DNA of 50,585 nucleotides. Origin: Pseudomonas sp. CAN1 (GTDB lineage Bacteria; Pseudomonadota; Gammaproteobacteria; Pseudomonadales; Pseudomonadaceae). The notes under the pieces are model-generated. The model ran no database searches and was not told where the DNA came from. It worked only from the letters and a program-made list of their open reading frames with translations. The stretch spans positions 55,707 through 106,291 of the forward strand of contig NZ_JASMRU010000004.1 of NCBI RefSeq assembly GCF_030462585.1. The letters are read 5' to 3'. The position numbers were made by a program, and so were the translations under genes. Shown in pieces: positions 7,995 through 17,400 of the stretch. How positions within the stretch are numbered: the stretch's first letter is position 1; each line of letters starts with the position of its first letter.

Positions 7995-8899
7995 ACAAGA
8001 TTCTACTTCTCGGTGCTAACGGCCAGGTCGGTTGGGAACTCCAACGCTCTCTGGCGCCTCTGGCGCAGCTTACGATCTGTGACCGGCAGCATGCCGATCT
8101 CTCGGATCTAGCCGGCCTGAAGCAGCTGATTGTCGATGAACAGCCCGATGTGATCGTCAATGCCGCCGCCTACACGGCAGTGGATAAAGCCGAAAGCGAC
8201 ATGGTGGCCGCTCGGCGAATCAACGCCGAGGCAGTGGCACTCATAGCGAGTGTTGCTCAAGAACAGAATGCACTGTTCGTGCATTACTCCACTGACTATG
8301 TATTTGACGGCAGTGGCGATGTGCCGTTCTCCGAGCAAGCAGCTACTGGCCCTCTGAGCGTATACGGCCAAACCAAGCTCGAAGGTGAGATTGCAATCCG
8401 CGAAAGCGGCTGCAGCCACCTGATCCTGCGGACAAGTTGGGTATTCGCCGCCAGAGGGGCGAACTTCGCCAAGACCATGCTGCGCCTGGCGAAAGAGCGC
8501 GACGCACTCAACGTCATCGCCGATCAGTTCGGCGCCCCAACCAGCGCGGAGCTGATAGCCGATGTCACCGCGCACATTCTCAAGCATCTTGCTGCAGCCC
8601 CTGCGACGCTTAGAGAAGCTGCCGGTACCTACCACCTGGTAGCAAGTGGCGAGACGAGTTGGCACGGCTATGCCCGCTTCGTTATCGAGGAAGCTGGGCA
8701 GCTAGGCTGCGAGTTGCGTACCAGGGCAGAGAACATTGCACCCATTACTACCAGCCAATATCCGCTGCCCGCCCAGCGACCGGCCAACTCGCGCCTGTCC
8801 AACGACAAGCTACAAAACACCTTCGACCTGAAACTTCCCCCATGGGAATTCCATGTCCGTCGAATGATTAGAGAATTGGTGGATCAGGACGCCATATGA
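7991..8899 (+). CDS. rmlD: dTDP-4-dehydrorhamnose reductase
   Basis: Last step of dTDP-L-rhamnose synthesis: NAD(P)H reduction of the 4-keto group. The protein is 302 aa from ATG 7991, which overlaps the rmlB stop as ATGA. Visible marks: NAD-binding [14 protein letters not shown] at the N-terminus, YSTDYVFDG, and the catalytic YGQTK with Tyr and Lys. Start, length and order match RmlD of pseudomonads. Confidence 0.96.
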   Translation: MNKILLLGANGQVGWELQRSLAPLAQLTICDRQHADLSDLAGLKQLIVDEQPDVIVNAAAYTAVDKAESDMVAARRINAEAVALIASVAQEQNALFVHYSTDYVFDGSGDVPFSEQAATGPLSVYGQTKLEGEIAIRESGCSHLILRTSWVFAARGANFAKTMLRLAKERDALNVIADQFGAPTSAELIADVTAHILKHLAAAPATLREAAGTYHLVASGETSWHGYARFVIEEAGQLGCELRTRAENIAPITTSQYPLPAQRPANSRLSNDKLQNTFDLKLPPWEFHVRRMIRELVDQDAI

Positions 8900-9777
8900 A
8901 GCGCAAAGGAATCATCCTCGCCGGAGGGTCTGGAACCCGCCTGCATCCAGCAACACTGGCAATCTCCAAGCAGTTGCTGCCGGTTTACGACAAACCGATG
9001 ATCTATTACCCGCTGAGCACTCTCATGCTCGCCGGCATCAGGGATATCCTGATCATCTCCACCCCGCTGGATACGCCGCGCTTCGAGCAATTGCTGGGAG
9101 ATGGAAGCCAATGGGGACTGAATCTGCAGTACGCCGTCCAGGCGTCACCCGACGGGCTAGCTCAGGCGTTCCTTATCGGCGAGCAGTTCATTGGTAACGA
9201 TCTCAGCGCTCTCGTTCTTGGCGACAACATTTATCACGGGCACGACTTCCAGGAGTTGCTGCTCAACGCAATGCAGCGTAGTCAAGGCGCCAGCGTCTTC
9301 GCCTACCATGTGCACGACCCTGAGCGTTACGGCGTAGTTGAGTTCGATCAGCTTGGCAAAGCCATCAGCCTGGAAGAGAAGCCAGCCAATCCCAAGTCCA
9401 ATTACGCGGTCACCGGTTTGTACTTCTATGACAAGCAGGTCGTCGATATTGCCAAGAGCATCAAACCCTCCGCTCGCGGCGAGCTCGAAATCACCGACGT
9501 GAACAAGGCTTATCTCCAGCTCAACTCGCTTTCCGTGGAGATCATGGGCCGCGGTTATGCCTGGCTGGATACCGGCACCCACGACTCTCTGCTGGAGGCC
9601 AGCCACTTCATTGCCACGCTGGAAAACCGGCAAGGCCTGAAAGTGGCGTGCCCGGAAGAGATAGCATTCCGCCAGAAATGGATCAGTGCAGAGCAGCTTG
9701 AAGCACTCGCGGCTCCACTGACCAAGAATGGCTACGGCCAATACCTGAAACGCCTGCTGGTTGAGACAGTCTACTGA
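8896..9777 (+). CDS. rmlA: Glucose-1-phosphate thymidylyltransferase
   Basis: Makes dTDP-glucose from dTTP and glucose-1-phosphate, the entry step of the pathway and its feedback-controlled enzyme. It is 293 aa with the nucleotidyl transferase signature [20 protein letters not shown] at the start, [17 protein letters not shown], and the metal-binding LGDNIYHG. The ATG overlaps the rmlD stop and its own stop overlaps the rmlC start, so translation is coupled. The order rmlB-D-A-C is that of P. aeruginosa. Confidence 0.97.
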   Translation: MKRKGIILAGGSGTRLHPATLAISKQLLPVYDKPMIYYPLSTLMLAGIRDILIISTPLDTPRFEQLLGDGSQWGLNLQYAVQASPDGLAQAFLIGEQFIGNDLSALVLGDNIYHGHDFQELLLNAMQRSQGASVFAYHVHDPERYGVVEFDQLGKAISLEEKPANPKSNYAVTGLYFYDKQVVDIAKSIKPSARGELEITDVNKAYLQLNSLSVEIMGRGYAWLDTGTHDSLLEASHFIATLENRQGLKVACPEEIAFRQKWISAEQLEALAAPLTKNGYGQYLKRLLVETVY

Positions 9778-10322
9778 TGAAAGCTACCCGCCTTGCGCTC
9801 CCCGATGTTGTTCTGTTCGAGCCCAGAGTGTTCGGCGATGAGAGAGGCTTTTTCTTTGAAAGCTTTAACCATCGTCAGTTCGAGGAGGCAGTAGGTCGCT
9901 CCGTGAACTTTGTACAAGACAATCACTCCCGCTCTTCCAAGGGCGTCCTGCGCGGCCTGCACTACCAGATCGTCCAGCCCCAGGGAAAACTGGTCCGCGT
10001 GGTGTCCGGCGAGGTATACGACATCGCAGTGGACTTGCGGCGCTCCTCACCCACATTTGGCCAGTGGGCCGGTGAATACCTCAGCGCGGAAAACAAGCGC
10101 CAGCTTTGGGTTCCCGAAGGTTTCGCTCACGGCTTTCTTGTGCTTTCCGACCACGCCGAATTCCTCTACAAGACAACCGACTACTATGCACCGGGGCACG
10201 AGCGCTGCATCGTCTGGAATGACCCCGACCTGGCTATTACCTGGCCTGGATCCGAGGCCCCCATACTGTCGGAGAAAGATGCACGAGGTGGCCGCTTCGA
10301 ATCTGCCGAGGTCTATGACTGA
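9777..10322 (+). CDS. rmlC: dTDP-4-dehydrorhamnose 3,5-epimerase
   Basis: Epimerises C3 and C5 of dTDP-4-keto-6-deoxyglucose. A 181-aa cupin with the family marks FFFESFNHRQF, QDNHSRSSKGVLRGLHYQ (catalytic His) and the conserved PEGFAHGFLVLS. The start overlaps the rmlA stop as TGATG. The stop in turn overlaps the wzm start as TGATG, so the export genes are in the same translationally coupled operon as the rhamnose genes. In PAO1 the next gene after rmlC is, from memory, dctB; here 13 kb of sugar genes are inserted. Confidence 0.96.
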   Translation: MKATRLALPDVVLFEPRVFGDERGFFFESFNHRQFEEAVGRSVNFVQDNHSRSSKGVLRGLHYQIVQPQGKLVRVVSGEVYDIAVDLRRSSPTFGQWAGEYLSAENKRQLWVPEGFAHGFLVLSDHAEFLYKTTDYYAPGHERCIVWNDPDLAITWPGSEAPILSEKDARGGRFESAEVYD

Positions 10323-11140
10323 TGCAGAAGCATCCTGTTTCACCACGGGAATTGCTCGCCAGCCTGTGGCGTAATCGAGTTCTGATTCGCGCAATGATCA
10401 AAAGGGAAGTGCTCGGCCGCTACCGCGGATCCTTCCTGGGTGTGCTCTGGTCGTTCTTCAATCCGGTCTTCATGCTGATCGTCTACACATTCGTTTTCAG
10501 CGTGGTATTCAAAGCTCGCTGGAGCGCCGGCAGCGACTCCAAGACCGAGTTTGCCCTGGTGTTATTCGCTGGCCTTATTGTTTTCAATCTTTTTTCCGAG
10601 GCCATAAACCGGGCGCCCGGGCTTATCCTGTCAAACGTAAACTACGTCAAGAAGGTTGTATTCCCGCTCGAAGTGCTGCCGTGGATATCGCTAGGCTCTG
10701 CCTTTTTCCACTTCATCATCAGTCTTTGCGTGTGGATAACCGGCTATATCGTGTTGTTCGGCCCCCCCCCTGCCACAGCCGTATACCTTCCCCTGGTACT
10801 TCTGCCATTGGTTCTGCTGACGATGGGCCTTTCCTGGTTCCTGGCCTCCCTTGGGGTGTTCATGCGCGACGTGACGCAACTGATTGGCATCATCACGTCG
10901 GTGATGATGTTCCTGTCACCCATTTTCTATCCCGTCTCCGCACTACCTGAGAAGTATCAGCACCTGATATTCATGAACCCCCTCACCATTGTCATTGAAC
11001 AGGTAAGGGCCGTTCTATTCTGGGGAACAGCTCCCGACTTCGGCAACTTAGCGATCTATGTGATCGTCGCTTCGTGCATCGCTTGGCTGGGTTTCAGCTG
11101 GTTCCAGAAAACGCGCAAGGGGTTCGCCGATGTCCTCTGA
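10322..11140 (+). CDS. wzm: ABC-2 polysaccharide export permease
   Basis: Membrane subunit of an ABC transporter that flips a lipid-linked O-polysaccharide across the inner membrane. It is 272 aa with the family start MIKREVLGRYRGSFLGVLWSF and six membrane helices, and the ending WFQKTRKGFADVL is typical of Wzm/KpsM. The start overlaps the rmlC stop, and the end overlaps the wzt start by 11 bases. The gene contains an uninterrupted run of nine C at 10762-10770 (codons for Gly-Pro-Pro-Pro, about residues 147-150). The tract is in frame in this sequence but could slip and truncate the protein. Confidence 0.93.
   Translation: MQKHPVSPRELLASLWRNRVLIRAMIKREVLGRYRGSFLGVLWSFFNPVFMLIVYTFVFSVVFKARWSAGSDSKTEFALVLFAGLIVFNLFSEAINRAPGLILSNVNYVKKVVFPLEVLPWISLGSAFFHFIISLCVWITGYIVLFGPPPATAVYLPLVLLPLVLLTMGLSWFLASLGVFMRDVTQLIGIITSVMMFLSPIFYPVSALPEKYQHLIFMNPLTIVIEQVRAVLFWGTAPDFGNLAIYVIVASCIAWLGFSWFQKTRKGFADVL
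10762..10770 (+). repeat. Nine-C homopolymer inside wzm
   Basis: GGCCCCCCCCCTG encodes Gly-Pro-Pro-Pro about midway through Wzm. A gain or loss of one C would shift the frame and remove the last helices. This is the longest C-run I noticed in coding sequence here and lies in a surface-polysaccharide export gene, the classic setting for slipped-strand phase variation. Confidence 0.6.
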
Positions 11141-12479
11141 GACTGCAATCAGGATCGAAAGCCTGAGCAAGTGCTATCAGGTCTACGCGCAGCCTCGGGA
11201 TAGGCTCAAGCAATTCCTTCTACCCAATCTCCAGCGCTTGGCGAAGCTTCAGCCCAGGCAATATTTCCAGGAGTTCTGGGCACTTCAGAATGTCTCATTC
11301 GAGGTAGGAAGAGGCGAAACGGTCGGTATTCTCGGGCGAAACGGCAGTGGAAAATCAACGCTTTTGCAGTTGATCTGCGGAACACTGAATCCCACCGCCG
11401 GCACCATCGAAGTCAACGGCCGCATCGCGGCTCTGCTTGAGCTGGGTTCGGGTTTCAACCCCGAATTTACCGGGCGTGAAAACGTCTACTTGAGTAGCAC
11501 CCTGCTTGGCATGAGCCTCGAAGAAATCAATGAGCGCTTCGATAGCATTGCCGCCTTTGCGGATATCGGCGAGTTCCTCGACCGCCCGGTAAAAACCTAC
11601 TCCAGCGGCATGTTCGTTCGCCTCGCCTTTGCTGTGAATATCATGTCGCAACCCGAAATCATGGTGGTCGATGAGGCCCTGGCCGTGGGTGACATGAGTT
11701 TCCAGGCAAAGTGCATGACCGCATTGCGCCGAATTCAGGATAACGGCGCTACCGTGCTATTTGTCAGCCACGACATTGGTAGCGTCAAAAGCCTGTGCTC
11801 ACGCGCCGTTTACCTTGAGCGAGGCAATCTGGTCGCGGTTGGCAAGGCTGCAACTGTGGCAGAAGACTATGTCCGCATGATGCGCGAAGAGATGAATTCG
11901 CAGCACCGGGATTCGTTGCAAATCAAGGCCGACGTTGCAGAAGAGCCTCTCGAGACCAGCGATCCGGAAACGGCTTCGCTGTCGGAAAGCGAGTCGCAGC
12001 ACGACGCCTTCGAAACACGAGTAGCGCAGTTCCGTTATGGCACCGCCAAGGCGAAGATCATTTATGCGGAATTGCTCGACATCGATGATGAACCAGTACT
12101 GTCCATTGAATTCAATCAGTCGGTAAAAGTCCGTTTCCGATTCCGGGTGACTGAAGAAATGACTCTGGCACCGAGTTACTACATCCTTGATGACAAGAAG
12201 AACCTCATTGCCGGTGCAGGCCCCCGTCAATTGGACATGGCGCTCCCGGTTTGCAAGCCAAACACGGAGTACGTAGCGACCTATCTGACTGAGCTTCCAT
12301 TGCACGAAGGCAACTACAGCATCCAGATCCAGCTCAATCGGCCGATCATTCTGGACGAAACCGCAGAGTTTCTCGACGTTATCGATGATGCCATCCTGTT
12401 CAATGTGCAGCGCAGGCGCAATGGGCGCATCTGGACGAAGACCCTGCTCCCTAATCGCCTGGAGATCGTCGGCGCATGA
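11130..12479 (+). CDS. wzt: ABC exporter ATPase with C-terminal carbohydrate-binding domain
   Basis: ATPase partner of Wzm, 449 aa. The N-terminal nucleotide-binding domain (about 1-245) has Walker A GRNGSGKST, the signature YSSGMFVRLAFAV, Walker B IMVVDEALAVGD and the switch His in LFVSHD. The ELGSGFNPEFTGRENVYLSS stretch is specific to the polysaccharide-exporter group. After an acidic linker rich in Glu and Ser (about 250-290) comes a beta-rich domain (about 295-440) like the Wzt C-terminal domain, which in E. coli O8/O9a binds the modified non-reducing end of the glycan. Its presence suggests that chain length is set by a terminal modification. The methyltransferase encoded next is an obvious candidate for making it. 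Confidence 0.93.
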   Translation: MSSETAIRIESLSKCYQVYAQPRDRLKQFLLPNLQRLAKLQPRQYFQEFWALQNVSFEVGRGETVGILGRNGSGKSTLLQLICGTLNPTAGTIEVNGRIAALLELGSGFNPEFTGRENVYLSSTLLGMSLEEINERFDSIAAFADIGEFLDRPVKTYSSGMFVRLAFAVNIMSQPEIMVVDEALAVGDMSFQAKCMTALRRIQDNGATVLFVSHDIGSVKSLCSRAVYLERGNLVAVGKAATVAEDYVRMMREEMNSQHRDSLQIKADVAEEPLETSDPETASLSESESQHDAFETRVAQFRYGTAKAKIIYAELLDIDDEPVLSIEFNQSVKVRFRFRVTEEMTLAPSYYILDDKKNLIAGAGPRQLDMALPVCKPNTEYVATYLTELPLHEGNYSIQIQLNRPIILDETAEFLDVIDDAILFNVQRRRNGRIWTKTLLPNRLEIVGA

Positions 12480-13249
12480 AAGCTCTGTTATCCCGCATTA
12501 GCAGAGCTTTCCAGGCGAGCAAGGCTCAGCTCCAATGCCCTCTTTGCAAGACCGCCGATATCTCGTTCACCCCGTTGGACAGTTACTACCGAGATAACGC
12601 CAAAGCAAACGGCTACCAGTATTTTGGCCAAGGCGAAATGACGGCTGTCGACAGTTACTCCTGCAGCGCCTGTGGTGCATCGGACCGCGAGCGCCTATAC
12701 GCCTACTGGGTAGAGCAGATGATTGCCTCTGGTCGGCTACATGAAGGGCACCGGCTTATCCACTTCTCTCCGGAACCAGCTCTGGGCGCCCTTATCCAGC
12801 AGAAAGGCCTATTCGATTATTCGACAGCCGACTTGGTCATGCCAGGTGTCGACTATCACGCGGACCTGATGGATCTGCCATTCGAGGATGAAAGCGTCGA
12901 CTTCTTCATATGTAGTCACGTACTTGAGCACGTGCCCGACGATCGCCAGGCTATCCGCGAGTTGCACCGGATCACACGCAAGAGCGGAGTCGGCATTCTC
13001 ATGGCCCCCATCATTCTCGGCCTGAAGCACACTGACGAAGAGGCGTCGCCCTGCTCTCCCGAAGAGCGATGGCGCAGATTCGGCCAGGACGATCATGTAC
13101 GTCTCTATGCGCACAACGATTACGTTCAGCGCATTCAGGAAAGTGGTTTCAAGTTGAAGCAACTGGGCCAGGCTCACTTCGGTGCGCAACTATTCAGAAG
13201 CCTCGGCCTCAAGGACACCAGCATCCTCTATATAGTGAGCAAGTCATGA
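12476..13249 (+). CDS. SAM-dependent methyltransferase with N-terminal zinc ribbon
   Basis: 257 aa. The N-terminus has two Cys pairs, CPLC at about residue 20 and CSAC at about residue 60, which could bind one zinc ion. The C-terminal half is a class I methyltransferase of the Methyltransf_11 type: DYHADLMDLPFEDESVDFF supplies the acidic SAM-binding region, and CSHVLEHVPDDRQAIREL is the motif following it. The usual glycine-rich loop E/DxGxG is not obvious; IHFSPEPAL stands at that place. It overlaps wzt by four bases (ATGA) and the aminotransferase in the same way. Likely roles are O-methylation of a sugar unit or capping of the chain end recognised by Wzt. Substrate unproven. Confidence 0.82.
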   Translation: MKALLSRISRAFQASKAQLQCPLCKTADISFTPLDSYYRDNAKANGYQYFGQGEMTAVDSYSCSACGASDRERLYAYWVEQMIASGRLHEGHRLIHFSPEPALGALIQQKGLFDYSTADLVMPGVDYHADLMDLPFEDESVDFFICSHVLEHVPDDRQAIRELHRITRKSGVGILMAPIILGLKHTDEEASPCSPEERWRRFGQDDHVRLYAHNDYVQRIQESGFKLKQLGQAHFGAQLFRSLGLKDTSILYIVSKS

Positions 13250-14328
13250 TTCCAGTGACACGCACCTTCCTGCCAACCTTCGAGGAGTACATGGAACAGG
13301 CGAAGGGCATCTGGGAGAGTGGCCAACTGACCAACAACGGCGCTCAAGTTCGCTCGTTGACCAGCGCAGTGAGCCAGTACCTGGGAGTCAGCCACCTCGA
13401 ATTGATGAGCAACGGTACGCTCGCCTTGCAACTTGCCATCCGCGCGCTGGATCTTCGAGGCGAGATAATCACCACCCCCTTCAGCTACGTGGCGACGACC
13501 AATGCCATTCTCTGGGAGGGCTGCGAGCCGGTATTCGTCGATATCGACCCGCAAACACTATGCATCGATCCACGACTGATCGAAGCAGCCATCACGGATA
13601 AAACCTGCGGCATCCTGGCGACCCATGTCTACGGCTACCCCTGCGCCATTGAGACCATCGAATCCATCGCGAAAAAGCATGGCCTCAAAGTCATCTATGA
13701 CGCCGCACACGCCTTCGGCGGCAAGCTCAACGGCTCCTCGCTGGCCTCTTTCGGTGACTGCAGCACTCTGAGCTTCCACGCCACCAAACTTTTCCATAGC
13801 GCAGAAGGCGGAGCAGTCGTTGCAGCGGACCCGGAAGTGGCACGCAAGCTCTTTCTGCTGAGCCGATTCGGCCACATTGGAGAGGACAACTACCTCTGCC
13901 TGGGAATCAACGCAAAGATGTCGGAGCTGCATGCCGCCATGGGCATGGTCATGCTCCCCAAGGTCGACCAGATCATTGCTGCACGTCGGCAATGCTCCTT
14001 CTGGTATGACGAGCATCTGCAAGGCTGTCACCTCGCCCGCCCTCATGCGCCGGAGGGGCTCGAATATAACTACGCCTACTATCCAGTGGTGTTCGATGAC
14101 GCCAGAAGCATGAAGCTTGCGCTGGCCAAGCTGATCGAACATGACATACGTCCGCGGCGCTACTTCCATCCTGCCTTGAACACTCTGCCATTCCTAGAGC
14201 AGCCTGGGCGCTATAGCTGCCCGGTCGCGGAAAGCATGGCCGAGCGGGTACTCAGCTTACCGATGTTCGTTGGTCTGACTGAAGAATCGATCAAGCAGAT
14301 AAGCGGCATACTGCGCAGTTGCAATTGA
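13246..14328 (+). CDS. DegT/DnrJ/EryC1-family sugar aminotransferase (VioA/FdtB-like)
   Basis: PLP enzyme that transfers an amino group to a keto-sugar nucleotide, 360 aa from ATG 13246, which overlaps the methyltransferase stop (ATGA). Visible marks: TNNGAQVRSLTSAVSQYLGV, substrate-loop ITTPFSYVATTNAILWEG, DAAHAFGG with the PLP-binding Asp, and the Schiff-base lysine K181 in SFHATKLFHSAEGGAVV. The FHATKLFH...EGG form of the lysine motif is that of VioA and FdtB, which act on dTDP-linked keto-6-deoxyhexoses. No 3,4-ketoisomerase (FdtA/QdtA) is in the window. The simplest reading is therefore a C4 aminotransferase turning the RmlB product into dTDP-4-amino-4,6-dideoxyglucose (viosamine). C3 specificity is not excluded. 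Confidence 0.88.
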   Translation: MIPVTRTFLPTFEEYMEQAKGIWESGQLTNNGAQVRSLTSAVSQYLGVSHLELMSNGTLALQLAIRALDLRGEIITTPFSYVATTNAILWEGCEPVFVDIDPQTLCIDPRLIEAAITDKTCGILATHVYGYPCAIETIESIAKKHGLKVIYDAAHAFGGKLNGSSLASFGDCSTLSFHATKLFHSAEGGAVVAADPEVARKLFLLSRFGHIGEDNYLCLGINAKMSELHAAMGMVMLPKVDQIIAARRQCSFWYDEHLQGCHLARPHAPEGLEYNYAYYPVVFDDARSMKLALAKLIEHDIRPRRYFHPALNTLPFLEQPGRYSCPVAESMAERVLSLPMFVGLTEESIKQISGILRSCN

Positions 14329-14456
14329 CGCACCATGCCGCCTCGTGTGCTCGTCCTTCGCGACGGCAATACCGGCACGCTTCCGGTTAACAGCACATGC
14401 AGCGCGGAATGACCAGGCGATCAGCATTTTCAAAATTTCAAGAAGCAAGGCACTTG

Positions 14457-17400
14457 ATGATGGACAAGCTCCCCCCAAAGGTTTCAGTTATTCTCACCTC
14501 GCTTAATCACGGCAAGTATGTGGGTGAAGCTATCGAGAGTGTGCTTGCACAAACCTTCGCCGATTTTGAATTGATCATTTGGGACGATGCATCCGACGAC
14601 GACTCATGGGAAGTCATCCAGCGTTACTCGGACCCCCGCATCAAGACATTCCGCAACACGAAGCGCGGTCGAGCAATCGTTGGCATCAACCGCTGCATTA
14701 GCGAAATTGCACAAGGTCAACTCCTAGCGATCCATCACTCCGACGACGTCTGGCACTCTGAAAAACTAGCCCGACAAGTCGCGTTCCTGGAGGCGAATCC
14801 GGAAGTAGGTGCAGTCTTTACCAACGCCAATATCATTCTCGAAAACGGCGACCCGCTTCAGGACGAAAATCACTTTTATTACAATGTCTTCGCGCAACCC
14901 AACCGCAGCAGGCATGAGTGGCTCAGGCAGCTTTATCTTCAAGGCAATGTGCTGTGTCACCCCAGCGTCCTGATCCGCAAGGAGTGCTACCGGACGTGCG
15001 GTGCTTATCGCCATGGTTTCGGCCAACTGGGTGATTTCGACATGTGGGTTCGGCTGTGCCTGCACTACCCCATTCATGTGCTTCCACAAAAGCTGGTCGA
15101 CTTCCGCATCCTGAATACTCAGCGCAATAACAGCGGCAACAGGTTCGACAGCAGAGTTCGAAGCGATGTCGAACTTGTCCATGTGCTGCGCCATTTCCTG
15201 GCGCTCGAAAACTTTGACGAGTTGGTACAGGTTCTTCCAGACACGCGTATGTACAAGGCGGGCGAGCACTCCAGCATACCGTTCGCTTTGGCCATGGTCA
15301 CTCTGGAAATCAGTTCGAATCCTGTATATCAACTTTTCGCCTTTGACATCCTGTTCAAACTTATCTTCGACCCGCAGAGTGCTCCGGAGATTAAACAGGT
15401 TTACGATTTCGACTATCAATCACTGATCGTGCTGACCGGCAGATATGACATATTCCGGGATGAGGCGCTTACACAACTGAAAGCTGAAATGACAGAGCAA
15501 GTCCGACTGCACGAAGAAAGCAGGAAAGAGCAGGAACTCCTCCTGAATACCGCCCGCTCGGATATTGCGCGAAGCAGCTTGAAAGTCACCGACAGAGATC
15601 AGCAGATTTCCGAACGCGATCAGCACATCGAAGAATTGAAGACGGCGCTAGCCAATCTTATCGAGCAGAACCAAGAAGCGAGCCATGCCAGTTACTTGGA
15701 AATTGACCGCCTGAGCTACAACCTGGCGGCAATGCGCAACTCGACCTCCTGGCGAATGACAGCTCCGCTGCGGTTTCTGATTTTTAACGCTAAGCGGATC
15801 GTACGCCTGCTGAGAAGACTGCCGGGAATGATCCAGCAGGCAGGCGGAGTGAAGGAGTCGTCGGCAAAGGCGATCCAGGTACTTCGACAGGAAGGCCTGA
15901 CCGGGCTCAAGATGCGTATCCGCCGTCAAGGTGCATTGGTTCAGCAAAAGGAAGTTTTACAGGCTGCATTGATTGCGCAAAGCAAAGTCATGGAAGTCCA
16001 GCCGTACTACCTGGACCCCAACGAGAATGTCGCCGTTGCTGCTCCCAGTAACCGCCGCATAGGTGTTCACCTGACAGTATCCGGGCCTGGTGATGTACAG
16101 GGCTTCATTGCCAGAACCAGTCAATGGCAATTACCACTCTCTGTCTACGTCACAATACTCGGCAATGGCCATAATGACGCCGTCGAGCAACTGCTTCGAC
16201 AAGCACTACCAAAGCTGGAAAAGCTTGTCATCCAGGTCAGCACTGGCGTAGCAGGGTTCCCGGCGAGCACAGGGCAGTATTACAGCGAATTGCTGGAGCA
16301 TGAATGGCTCGGTCTGTTCGACCTGACCCAACCACACACATCCTCAACGCTGGATATCATGCTCGGCGCCCCAGGTGGTTCCGCGCAGCACATCTACAAG
16401 TTGCTCGGGGAGCTTGCTCAGGATTCGAGTGTTATCTACCCAGAGTTCCACTCATCACAACCTCAAGAGCCCACCGGCTGGGGTAACGAGCATCAGCGTA
16501 GAGAGTTGGAGCTTTTGCTCGAACAACTGGGCGCCACTCAGTTGCAAGAATTCTCCAGCATCGACTTCCCGCGTCAGGGCATGCTCTGGGGCCGTACACC
16601 CGCTCTTCAGCAATTCCTGGAGCTGAGTCGAACGAACGCCGACGTCGTTCATCTGGATACATTGAAGCGCCTGCCATTATTGCTGGCCGGTCTTGCCGGC
16701 GGCAGCATCAAGTGCTTGCACCAGGGAGACTCGATCAGCGACTTCCGCCATTACGAAGAATCACACGACTTCTCGGGCTCGATCGTCCACGACGATGTGA
16801 AGGTGCTGTCGTACTATCTTCCGCAATTCCACCCTACTCCTGAGAACGACCTTTGGCACGGCAAAGGATTCACCGAGTGGACCAAGGTTCGAGCTGCCAA
16901 TCCGCTGTTCAAGGGACATTTCCAACAGCATATTCCCCATCCTGACAGTGGTTACTACCTGCTGGACTCGCCTGAAACGTTGCGAAAGCAGGCAGAACAG
17001 ATGCGCGCTGCCGGTGTGTATGGTCAGGTCTTCTATCACTACTGGTTCACCGGAAAACTGATCCTCGAAGAACCGGTGCGCATGCTGCTGGACACGCCTG
17101 ATATCCAGATGCCCTTCTGTTTCTGCTGGGCAAATGAAAACTGGACACGCCGCTGGGACGGTAATGAAAGTGAAATCCTGCTCGGCCAGAACTATTCCGC
17201 CGATGATGCCAAGGCTTTCATTCAGTACCTGATTCCGTTCTTCAAGGACCCGCGCTACATCCGCGTCAACGACCGCCCGGTACTGTCCATTTATCGTCCA
17301 TCCTCTATCCCCGATACAAAAGAGTATCTGGATATCTGGGAGAGCGAATGTGCCGCTCATGGGATCGCCCGTCCATATGTAGTCGCCGTGCTCACCCGCG

